From NCBI GenBank assembly GCA_016710075.1, contig JADJLO010000011.1, forward strand, positions 164,148 to 228,147: a stretch of 64,000 nt of DNA, written 5' to 3'. This DNA is from Acidobacteriota bacterium. Lineage in GTDB: Bacteria; Acidobacteriota; Blastocatellia; RBC074. Below, piece by piece: positions 56,173-64,000 of the stretch (its first letter is position 1; the number at the start of each line of letters is the position of its first letter). The translations under genes were made by a program, and so were the position numbers. A model generated the notes under the pieces. That model was not told the origin of the DNA. It saw only the letters and a list, made by a program, of their open reading frames with translations, and ran no database searches.

Positions 56173-56748
56173 TCACTCCCAGCCGCCGGCGACAGTATTC
56201 GCCCACGCAGCAATTTCCTTCACCGTCAGCCCCACATACATCCGATGAGCCCACCAGCGCTCGGGCTGCCAGTCCCCTGCTATAGGCTCATACGGAGAAG
56301 AAATAAACCGATAATCCGGATTGATCTTTTCGAACGTATACATTGCCCGCCGCGAATGGTAAGGCGATGTCACGATTATCGCCGTCTTCCAGCCATTTTC
56401 CTGCATCATCCGCCGCAGAATCCTGGCTTCTGACCGGGTATTGGTCGATTCCCGAATAGCCAGGACATCCGATTCCGGCACCCCCAGGCTCACCACATAG
56501 CGTTTCGCCGCGTCAGCAGAATGAAATCCCCAGGCATACTGAATCCCGCTCACCACGACCCTGCTCCCCAGGCCCTGCCGGTAGAGCTCCACCGCCCGCC
56601 GCTCACGATTGCACCTCGCATCCCCTCCCAGAGCCACTATCAGATCGGCTTTATCAACCGGATCACGCCTTATTAACCCGAATGCCAGCTTGTTGAGAAT
56701 AATTGGAGTAAGGAAATACAGTCCGGTGAGCAATAAAAGCAGGAGCAA
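56173..56748 (-). CDS. DUF218/YdcF-like membrane-anchored protein (2)
   Basis: A protein of about 191 residues: N-terminal hydrophobic segment (LLLLLLLTGLYFLTPIIL), then DUF218 (KADLIVALGGDARCNRERRAVELYRQGLGSRVVVSGI, STNTRSEARILRRMMQENGWKTAIIVTSPYHSRRAMYTF). The frame stays open upstream through KFFRLKRRHF into a half-copy of family A repeat, and no ATG is available. TTG 56748 is a formal start, and a start up to 60 bases earlier is possible. It follows the transglutaminase-like gene closely. Confidence 0.82.
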   Translation of the reverse strand: MLLLLLLTGLYFLTPIILNKLAFGLIRRDPVDKADLIVALGGDARCNRERRAVELYRQGLGSRVVVSGIQYAWGFHSADAAKRYVVSLGVPESDVLAIRESTNTRSEARILRRMMQENGWKTAIIVTSPYHSRRAMYTFEKINPDYRFISSPYEPIAGDWQPERWWAHRMYVGLTVKEIAAWANTVAGGWE

Positions 56749-56777
56749 AAAATGGCGTCGTTTGAGCCTGAAGAATT

Positions 56778-56815
56778 TTCTGTTTGTTTCGTTCTTTTCG
56801 TTTATTTCGTCATCC
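56778..56815. repeat. Partial family A repeat
   Basis: GTTTCGTTCTTTTCGTTTAT on the plus strand equals one arm of family A. It overlaps the end of the transglutaminase-like gene and the 5' region of the DUF218 gene. Confidence 0.65.
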
Positions 56816-57593
56816 TCTTCAGAGCGTGTACTTCTGAGATATGTACCCAGCCCCGCCGTCTGAGCAAATACCGCAACAGGTCACGCCCGAATCTTATTCC
56901 CATCACAACAAGGCTGAATCCGAACCACAGAAGCGCCTTCAAAGCGTGCGGGTTTTCGGTCCAGTATGTGAACGGTCCCATCTCCATCTTCACCCGCGAC
57001 ACCAGCCAGCTGATATGAAGGCGACGAAGATTCAGAGTGTAATAATCATCCCATTCAGGACGAAGAATTACCTGATCAAGCCTTTCAAGGTCTTTTATTG
57101 ATGGCGGGTATTGGCAATCGACGACAACCAGATCACGCGACCCCAGTTCGGCCTCAGCCACCACATGCGGAGCCTTGCCCCACAAATTGATCCGCTGCGA
57201 ACGAATTCCCACGGCATCGGCAAGGTTGATGAAAGCCCGAGTCACCTCTCCGCAATAACCCAGGCCAGATTCCAGAGTTTGCTTTGTCGTAGAGCGAAAA
57301 AACGACCTGTCGAAATAGGGAGCGCTGAGATAAGTAACATATGTGCGGATATAATCTCGCAAAGCCAGCACCTTATCCCGCGGAGTCAACGCATTAGCCG
57401 ATTGGACTATCTGCAGCGCCAATTGATGAACATATCGGTCTTCACGATATTGCATGCCGGCTTCGACCAGCCCCAATGAAGCAGTCACAACCAGCATGAT
57501 ATTCAGGATCCGCCGCCGCCATTTGATAAATGAAGCGGCCCGTTCAAGATTCTTTTCAGAATGCTCGATAACTGTATAGTTCGAATTGTCCAT
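56802..57593 (-). CDS. Transglutaminase-like membrane protein
   Basis: This 263-residue protein has a TM near residues 27-46 (ILNIMLVVTASLGLVEAG). An extracytoplasmic transglutaminase/protease-like domain follows with Cys in LGYCGEVTRAFINLADAVGI, His in APHVVAEAELG and Asp in LVVVDCQYP, in the order of the Cys-His-Asp triad. A second TM lies near 218-240. The C-terminus reads RRRGWVHISEVHALKRMTK, partly from the family A repeat. Its role in the polysaccharide locus is unknown. Confidence 0.8.
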   Translation of the reverse strand: MDNSNYTVIEHSEKNLERAASFIKWRRRILNIMLVVTASLGLVEAGMQYREDRYVHQLALQIVQSANALTPRDKVLALRDYIRTYVTYLSAPYFDRSFFRSTTKQTLESGLGYCGEVTRAFINLADAVGIRSQRINLWGKAPHVVAEAELGSRDLVVVDCQYPPSIKDLERLDQVILRPEWDDYYTLNLRRLHISWLVSRVKMEMGPFTYWTENPHALKALLWFGFSLVVMGIRFGRDLLRYLLRRRGWVHISEVHALKRMTK

Positions 57594-58002
57594 CAGTCTC
57601 TGAAATCAGGGTAAAGAACGCACGGAATATTCTTTACTTTGATTTGACTAGCCCACAACCCGCGAAGCGGAGGCGGCTGTAGCCCAGGGTGAAGCGGCCG
57701 AAGGCCGAGCGCACCGGGCCCGGGGAACATAATTCCAGGCCCCCCGGGAGGGGGGGGGGGGGAAAAAACCCACCACCCCTGGGCCCTCTGCCGGGCGCTC
57801 TCCCCGCTGGGCCCGGTTGTTTTTCTGCCTGGGTTCCGCTCGGCCTTCGGCCTCGCTTCACCCTAGGGGAGCAACTCACCGGCCGGCTTCGCCGGCTGTT
57901 TGAATACTTCAAAAGAACGTGTCAAATCGATTCGGGAATACTTATTTGCGTACGAGTTACGAAATAAAAACAGAAACAACTCTAATCATCATCCTTTTAA
58001 AG
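57594..58002. other. GC-rich repetitive gap with 13-G run
   Basis: 409 bp without a gene. It contains GCCCACAACCCGCGAAGCGG and CTGTAGCCCAGGGTGAAGCG facing GGTTCCGCTCGGCC and GGCTTCGCCGGCTG, like the segments at 44.1-44.8 kb. A run of 13 G (57750-57762) followed by A6 sits in the middle. Sequence quality is doubtful here. Confidence 0.65.
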
Positions 58003-58724
58003 TTATTCGTTTGTCTCGGTTTTTTCGACTGTTTCGTAATCCGGTTCCGGTAGATCTTTGCGCGTCTTTCCGAAGATCAATTCCAGATCTTCATCATTCA
58101 AGGGGCGGCGTCTTTTCGCCGGCACTCCGGCTATCAGGGAATATTCTTCGGTGAGAGGGCGGGTTATCACAGAGCCCAACCCGACAACGCAGTGATCAGG
58201 AATGGCGGATCCCGGGGCCATGCGTATCTCTGAACCGACATAACAATAATCGCCGATCGTTACCGGTCGCCCTTCGCGACGATTGTGAGTCCAGATAGAC
58301 GAATTACGACCACCAAGAATTGATCGTTTACCGATTGTCACTCTGTCGGTGAAATCGACCCGGTGCTCTGCAGTGACCACAGAACCATATCCCAATTCAA
58401 ATACAGATTCCGGCTCATTGACGCAATCATTATCCGGAATCGCATTTATCATATTGAGCCGCAGCACCATCGCATAATCGCCCAGCCTGATTTTCAACCC
58501 CCCGCGAAAGAGATTCAGCGGTCCAATAACCACGTGATTGCCGATCATCACATCACCGCAACGCCAGAACAGAGATCCATGCCCGATTTTCGTGTCGTCT
58601 CCAATCACCAGTGAACGGCAATCCAGATAGACCAGCCCAAGCCGGACTCTGCGGCCAATTCGATACCCGAAAACCACCGGTAAAGAGGCCTTTTCAAAAA
58701 GCCCGGCAGGATAGTAATCAGCAT
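58003..58724 (-). CDS. Hexapeptide-repeat acyltransferase (LbetaH), one frameshift
   Basis: An acetyl/acyltransferase of about 241 residues related to WcaF/NodL-type left-handed beta-helix enzymes. Seen: VIGDDTKIGHGSLFWRCGDVMIGNHVVIGPLN, DRVTIGKRSILGGRNSSIWTHN, VTIGDYCYVGSEIRMAPGSAIPDHCVVGLGSVIT, YSLIAGVPAKRRRPL. A one-base loss in a homopolymer at 58670-58673 separates the N-terminus (MLITILPGFLKRPLYRWF) from FGYRIGRRVRLG. An upstream GTG (58754) is also possible. The C-terminal PDYETVEKTETNE is encoded by a family A-like arm (58004-58041). It probably O-acetylates a surface sugar. Confidence 0.82.
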
Positions 58725-58767
58725 CAATGTGAGAATTCGAATTTTTCGTTTCACGTGAAGGGCTTTG

Positions 58768-59901
58768 TCAATCCTGTAAGCTCAATAAAATGTCCCGCAA
58801 TCGCGGTGCAAAAACCTTTAACGAATAGCGTTCTTCGATGGTCATTGATCCGGCCGCCGCTAGACGTTCCCGCAGATTATCATCAGTTAGCAGTTTTTCC
58901 AGGGCCACCTCCCATTCTTCTGCAGAATCCGCCAGAAGTCCATTGACGCCATCTTGAACCACCTCCCTCGTCATACCAACCGGAGAGCTGACACTCGGCA
59001 CACCCGCGGCCATATACTGAATCGCTTTGAAAGCGCATTTTCCTATCGACCACCGATCTTCCCGAATGGGATAAACGCCTATATCCAGATCGTGGAAATC
59101 GGCTATCTCTGTTTCAAGCCTCCATGGCCGGTTCTCAACATCAACGCCCGGGATCTGAATTTCACTGCCGGCCCCGATGACCCGGAATATGAATCGATGC
59201 CTCTTTGCCAGGTTCTCCAACGCCGGGAATATCTGGTCCAGGTACTGGGCCGTGGAATGGGTGCCGATCCACCCGATCACAGGGACGGTTTTCATGTCTT
59301 TCAAGTGTGACGGCCGGCGATATTGCTCGGTATCAACCACCGTAGGGATAACATGCACGTTTTGATTCCATCGGCGGGAGTAATTTGCCAGATATTCGTT
59401 TCCGGCAATAATCTGTGTGCTCATCGACATGATCCAGTCCGATTTCTTTGGATATTTCAGCCAGGTGGCGAACCGTCCGTACGTCGGACTGATGTACGGT
59501 TCGAATATGGCATCGTCAAAATCGAAAACGATCGGTTTACGCAAAACCCTGGCGATCAGCCACTCAATCACCGGGGGACCGAACAGCATGGCCTCACGCG
59601 AAACGAAGACCGCATCGTAGGCCTGCTCCAATGGCCCATCTCAACCGTCGCAGCACCGCCAAATTCAGCCGGATCGCTTTTTCAATGAACCTTCCGGGAT
59701 TGTATATAAGCCTGAAATCATCGGAGGACAAAATGGAATTACATCTCCCGTAATGCCATGTTGATTCAGGTAAGGAAGAAACTGGTTGACCCGATAACGA
59801 GTGCCCGCCGCCTCGATCGGATTGGGGGTGAGAAATAATACACGCACGCTCTTTAGTTTTTTCGTATTTTTCGTATATTTCGTGTATTTCGTAATCTTCA
59901 C
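58768..59901 (-). CDS. Family 4-type glycosyltransferase, two frameshifts
   Basis: A GT-B glycosyltransferase of about 360-378 residues, read in three pieces: VRVLFLTPNPIEAAGTRYRVNQFLPYL ... (59901-~59690), FIEKAIRLNLAVLRRLRWAI (~59690-59630) and EQAYDAVFVSREAML to the end (59631-58768). The C-terminal domain shows GWIGTHSTAQYLDQIFPALENL, VENRPWRLETEIADFHDLDIGVYPI and GKCAFKAIQYMAAGVPSVSSPVGMTREVV. The two shifts compensate. The 5' reading before VRVLF (MKITKYTKYTKNTKK) is family A repeat sequence, so a start at GTG 59847 is more likely. Confidence 0.82.
59851..59900. repeat. Degenerate partial family A repeat
   Basis: TTCGTATTTTTCGTATATTTCGTGTATTTCGTAATC resembles one family A arm with several substitutions. 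It spans the junction between the membrane protein end and the glycosyltransferase start. Confidence 0.55.
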
Positions 59902-61207
59902 TTCGCGAGGGCTGCTGCCGGCTGTCCCATACGCTCACGCTGTTTCAGTATCTTTTTGATCGCCCGCTGCTCAAGACCCACCACTGCAAATACCAGCATC
60001 CATGGCATCAACTGAGCCCTCTGACGAAAGATCAGCCCCACATTTCCAAACATCAGGCTGTAGAGCAATCCCAACCCGACTATAAATAAGACCAGAGGCT
60101 GCACCTCACTGAAACGGTTTCTAACCGCATAATAGAAACCCGGCGCAAAACCCGCGAAAAACAGCCACCACCAGAAGAACAGCTCCGGCGCAGTCAAAAG
60201 CATCGCAGACTGCCCCCACCAATTGCCAGGAAAGGCGCCAATAACAGATGCGCTCCGCCAACAGTAATCGCTATGAATAAGCCCGTGGAGGAATTTAAAT
60301 CGAATTTGTAATAAGCGCCGGATCCGGCATTCTGGGCCACATTGAATCTGAAACGATCCACTTCTTTCATACTCGAAAATAGCTCAAATGACGCCTCATT
60401 TTTGGCATACATTCCGCCGCCGATAATCAGTGGCACTGCCAGAATCGATGCAGCAATCATGGATTGTGCCGTGCTCTTCGCTTTATCGATCTGCGGCAAC
60501 GCCAGCGCCACAATCACCGAGGCCCCTGCAAGATAGGCCGCATAAAATCGAAAAGGCGGCAATAACGCCACCGCCGCCAGGCAGAGCCCAATATATCGAA
60601 CCTTGAACCCGGAAGTCTTCAAATTGACACAGGCATACAGCGCAACAGTCTCCAGAAAGATGATTACAGGCTCTTTTACCGTCTGCGCCGACCAGATAAT
60701 CAGCGACGGGAAGAAACAGGCTATCCAGCCGGACCATTTCGCTGTCCAGTTGGAGAACAAGCTGTGAGCGATCCGGTAAACGAATACAACAGTCATCGCT
60801 CCAAAAAAGTTGTTCAGCGTAACAGCCGGTATACGGGCCGCGGCTTCCGTCACGTAAAACAGCGCACCCAGCATGTAATAGTAGCCCTGGTGATGCCCCA
60901 GATATGCCTGTGACAGTGCCGATGGTAATTCGAGAATGCCCACGTTTTCCCGTACCCATCTTTGCCACTGTACTATACCGAGCATCCAGCCGCTGCCGTC
61001 CTCATCGCCTAAAACCTGAACCAGCCCGAATTCATAGACCACAACTGACGCTGCAAATCTTACCGCCAATGCTATTAAAAACAGCTTTATCTGTTCATTT
61101 CGGGTCTGGTAATGCTGGCGTGTCAGGGTGATCAGAAAACAACCCAGAGCGGCAAGAATGAAAATTAAAACCAGCCCGAAACCAAGATCATTATCCTGTT
61201 GATACAT
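59898..61207 (-). CDS. Polytopic membrane protein of polysaccharide locus, one frameshift
   Basis: An integral membrane protein of about 437 residues with roughly 10-11 TMs (GLVLIFILAALGCFLITL, LFLIALAVRFAASVVVY, AKWSGWIACFFPSLIIWSAQTVKEP, YIGLCLAAVALLPPFRFYAAY, SMIAASILAVPLIIGGGMY, ELFFWWWLFFAGFAPGFYYAV, LVLFIVGLGLLYSLMFGNVGLIFRQRAQLMPWMLVFAVVGLE). The pattern QTVKEP...RQRAQLMPW is like O-antigen polymerase/GT39-type proteins, but I cannot choose between them. The frame shifts near 60230; restored reading is APF.PGNWWGQSAMLLTAPE. Candidate polymerase or membrane glycosyltransferase. Confidence 0.75.
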
Positions 61208-61211
61208 TAAA

Positions 61212-62443
61212 TCATTCCCCAGTCTTCAATCGACTGTACAGTCTTATATAGGCGGGGCCACCCACAGTTGCTAAATCAAACCGCTTCTTTGCGGTTCTTT
61301 GACATCGTTCGACAAGATCAGTCTCGTTTGTCATTTGTTTTATCTCAACGAGGGCTTTTTTATACTCTTCCTGATCCAGTTTCTCAATAACCACTCCCAC
61401 TCGATCCTGGGTAAGTTGTTCATCCAGGTCGCCAATTCCAGAGTTGCTGATAATTGGCAGACCGGCTGCAAGATATTCAGCAATCTTGGTCGGTGATGAT
61501 GACAATTTTGAATAACAGGGTTTGATAAACGAAATAGCCGCATCACAGGCCATCAGATAATCAGGTAATTCATCCGGATCAACTCTTCGTATCAGATAAT
61601 CAGATTCACTAAAACCTACCGTTCTCAGATATCCGGCAATCAACTCCGGGTTGCTTTGAGTGATAATCACTGGAAAAATTGATGGGTCTTCAATACGGGC
61701 GGCGCGGAAAAAATCCGCCATTTCTCTGGTCAGATACCACCACCCAGCGCCCCAACATAGGCGATCACAAATCGCCCTTCAAGCCCCAAATCCCGCTTTC
61801 GTTGCAGTTTGAAATAAGTTTCCGCCGGGCTGAACCTTCCGGAATCGACGCAGCACGGTATTACTTCAATCGGCCGGCCTTCACTGTCCCGATCCAGTGA
61901 ACCGGGAAAAAGAATCTCTTTCGCCTTCTCGGTCAAAACAACAAATCCGTCTGCCTTTCGCAACAGCCACCGTTCAGCAGCTTTTGCCAATCGGAATATC
62001 AATCCATTCTCTGTCCAGACCCCGGCATCGACATATTCCTCAGGCATGAATCCCCGTATATCAAAGATCAGTTTCGCGCCAGTGATTGATTTGGACAGCG
62101 CCCCCATCACAGCAGGCACATAGCCTCGGGCATGGTAAACATTCATACCTCTGCGCCTGCTCAATTCGACCGCCTTGAATGCCCCTGCGAGAATATCGAA
62201 CAATGTGGCCGGCAGCGAGGGCCTCTTATGGTAAGCCATCGCATGCCACACTATCCCGGTTGAGGACAGTTGGTCACGCCACAAAACAGTGTCTTCCTTC
62301 GTCCACGAAAACGGCCACCCGGGCTCAAAAGTCAAAAGCTCAACGTCTATCCCGCTCTGAGCAATCTCTCGTAAATACGGCAACACCTGAGTCTGTACCA
62401 GAGGCTCCCGTAATCCAAAGTAGCAAAGATACAATGTCCGCAT
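61212..62443 (-). CDS. Family 4-type glycosyltransferase, one frameshift
   Basis: A GT-B glycosyltransferase of about 411 residues. N-terminal half: LYLCYFGLREPLVQTQVLPYLREIAQSG, NVYHARGYVPAVMGALS, LIFDIRGFMPEEYVDAG, DGFVVLTEKAKEILF, IEVIPCCVDSGRFSP. C-terminal half: LIRRVDPDELPDYLMACDAAISFIKPCYSKLSSSPTKIAEYLAAGLPIISNSGIGDLDEQL. They are joined near 61735 (YVGALGGWYLTREMADFF) with one missing base. It ends 4 bp before the membrane protein gene, so it is probably in the same transcript. Confidence 0.87.
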
Positions 62444-62448
62444 CGCCG

Positions 62449-63421
62449 TTATGTAACCCCCTGTCTTGCCCCCGGCGATTGAAATTTAGACTGAATCCAG
62501 CCCAGAAATGTAGCCAGATCAATAGTCAGCAGAATCACCATTACACCCAAAAATTGCATGGGGTTCAGTGCCCACAGGATTCCCCGCCCTTCACGCCTGA
62601 TCCATATACTCTTTGCTACACGCCCTAGATATCCGATCGCAGGCACCAGAGCCCACCACGGAGAATGCAACACCGCCAGTATTAAAAAAATTATCCAGGC
62701 AAAATATTGGCGAGCCAAACCATGATGCCAGTGCCTCTGCTGCCCGGCCCACGCATTGTGTTTGGAATAGAGGACAAATTTTTTGAAAGTACTCCATAAA
62801 TCCGGTCTTAATTGCCACCAGACCGTTGCTTCCGGAGCCCAGCCGATCTTGAATCCCGCCTGCTCAACTCGACGCATAAACTCCAGGTCTTCAGCCGCAC
62901 GCCAGTCGGGAAAACCACCTACCGACTGCCATACACTTCGCCTCAGCAAAACAGATACAATTGCAGGGCCGCGCATCCGCCCACCGGAACGTTCCTGCAT
63001 CGGGGGCACATATGCCAGCGCAGCGCAACGTTCAAAAAAAGAGCCGGTAACTGGCGAATAATTGCCGTAGACGACATCGATTTGAGGATCATCCTCGGCA
63101 ACTGCAGCTAATCTTTCAACCATATTGATTCCAACCGAATACCCGCATCAGTCAATGCAATCCAATCGTTCCGGGCAGCTTCAATACCGATATTCCCTTC
63201 CACGGCCGGGCGTTGCCGATCCTGCTTCAATAATACGTATACGGTCATCATTTAGACCGGCAGCTCGCAATTGAAGGACTGTATCATCTTTGCTTCCCCC
63301 CGTCAACAAAAAGGTTTATCTGGGGATGTGTCTGCTCGACAATGCTTTTGAGCAATGCCTGCAAGGTTGCAGACTCGTTTTGAACCAGGATCACTAAAGA
63401 GATTAGGATTTGAGCTCTCAC
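62449..63421 (-). CDS. Family 2 glycosyltransferase, about three frameshifts
   Basis: A GT-A (GT2) enzyme of about 324 residues with C-terminal TMs (ARQYFAWIIFLILAVLHSPWWAL; FLGVMVILLTIDLATFLG). From GTG 63421: ILISLVILVQNESATLQALLKSIVEQTHPQINLFVDGG, then a shift in C6 (63296-63301), SKDDTVLQLRAAGLNDDRIRIIEAGSATPGRGR, a shift near 63200, IGIEAARNDWIALTDAGI, a shift near 63130, then ERLAAVAEDDPQIDVVYGNYSPV ... GGFPDWRAAEDLEFMRRVEQAGFKIGWAPEA. D-x-D-like and ED motifs are as expected for GT2. Homopolymer sites suggest sequencing indels. Confidence 0.8.
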
Positions 63422-63456
63422 AATTTCAGATCTATATTTTATTGCTTTTAAATTGT

Positions 63457-64000
63457 TCATTCTTGCGAGAATATTTTTAGCTTTAACAAATAATCTGTCT
63501 TGAATTTAAATAAGGCAATTATCAAAACCATCTCAACCGGAATCAATTGTATGTAATATCGTGCTGCAACACGCAGAACAATACTGACAGGCATCAGCAA
63601 AAATATTGTCAGGCAAAAAACAATCAATAAGTAATGGGTGTTTATTTGTACATGCTGCGATCTCGTCTGAGGATTGTTTATAGCATAGCCAATCCCCAAA
63701 CACCCACAAAAGTGATCATAAATAATGGATATTGAAACGAGAACACACTTGCAGGCAGTGCCCATATACTCAACTTAAGGTTGTACAATGCGTGCCATAA
63801 AACTTCGACCGGATATTTCCTCAACGCTTCAATCAGGTGCGTGCTTCGGGCAAGACTGATTCATATCGGTTGTCCGAGGTTCTCCACGCATCAGGGTATT
63901 GTGCAATTAAGCCCTTTCTTTCAACATAATTCACAGTAAGTTTTTGACCGAAGGCCACAGTTAAACGATCAGTTTCAGGAGATGAAATATTCGCCGGAAT
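63457..64000 (-). CDS. Polytopic membrane protein, C-terminal part only, frameshifted
   Basis: The 5' end lies outside the window. Pieces in different frames read ISSPETDRLTVAFGQKLTVNYVERKGLIAQYPDAWRTSDNRYE, HLIEALRKYPVEVLWHALYNLKLSIWALPASVFSFQYPLFMITFVGVWGLAM and INNPQTRSQHVQINTHYLLIVFCLTIFLLMPVSIVLRVAARYYIQLIPVEMVLIIALF. The layout of a soluble loop followed by TMs suggests a GT39-type membrane glycosyltransferase or similar. Shifts occur near 63845 and 63690. Identity uncertain. Confidence 0.6.

Overview
The window is about 64 kb of bacterial chromosome with no plasmid or phage backbone genes. GC content is moderate and most genes have good Shine-Dalgarno sites. Gene content and style fit an Acidobacteriota bacterium, most likely class Blastocatellia: carboxypeptidase-regulatory-like domain proteins, a CHASE2/FecR/NtrC signalling operon, a DUF3494 repeat adhesin, a fused LptF-LptG, and many palindromic intergenic repeats. 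This placement is inferred from gene style; no marker phylogeny was possible. The cell is Gram-negative (Lpt permease, exported and periplasmic proteins).

Left part (1-20.4 kb): a partial membrane-anchored WD40 protein, an aldo/keto reductase, a GH51 arabinofuranosidase, two exported carboxypeptidase-regulatory-like proteins, then a signalling operon (FecR-domain protein, NtrC-type regulator, CHASE2 histidine kinase). Next comes a small exported Gly-rich protein. Good sigma-54 -24/-12 elements precede both the operon and the small gene. An ECF sigma / zinc anti-sigma / CpxP-like / peptide-binding-protein operon runs on the minus strand. An XRE + ImmA/IrrE pair and a double LptF/LptG permease follow.

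Middle (20.9-44 kb): a giant DUF3494 ice-binding-like adhesin with near-identical 531-bp repeats, an amidohydrolase, ahcY and metK (methyl cycle), acs, a small tyrosine-phosphatase-like protein, smc with an unusual head insertion, tRNA-Gln(CTG), an FKBP isomerase, and two tandem membrane SpoIIE-type phosphatases.

Right part (45-64 kb, all minus strand): a surface-polysaccharide locus with a WecA-type transferase fused to a CapD-like N-terminal module, a sugar epimerase, several glycosyltransferases, an acyltransferase, AsnB, two DUF218/YdcF proteins, a transglutaminase-like membrane protein and large polytopic membrane proteins. A VapBC-type toxin-antitoxin pair and a REP-associated (IS200-like) transposase are embedded in it.

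The most striking structure is at 49.9-52.55 kb. Downstream of intact asnB lie four tandem copies of its last ~77 codons. Each is separated by a ~340-bp nested-palindrome element (five copies), and the array ends beside the REP-type transposase. The tail closest in protein sequence differs from the functional gene only by synonymous changes, so the tails diverged as functional coding sequence. This suggests an element that swaps or stacks gene 3' ends.

A caution applies throughout. At least 15 genes, including smc and acs, are interrupted by single-base shifts, several in homopolymers and more often toward the right end. Most are probably assembly or sequencing indels. Such genes are annotated here as single spans with the break positions given.
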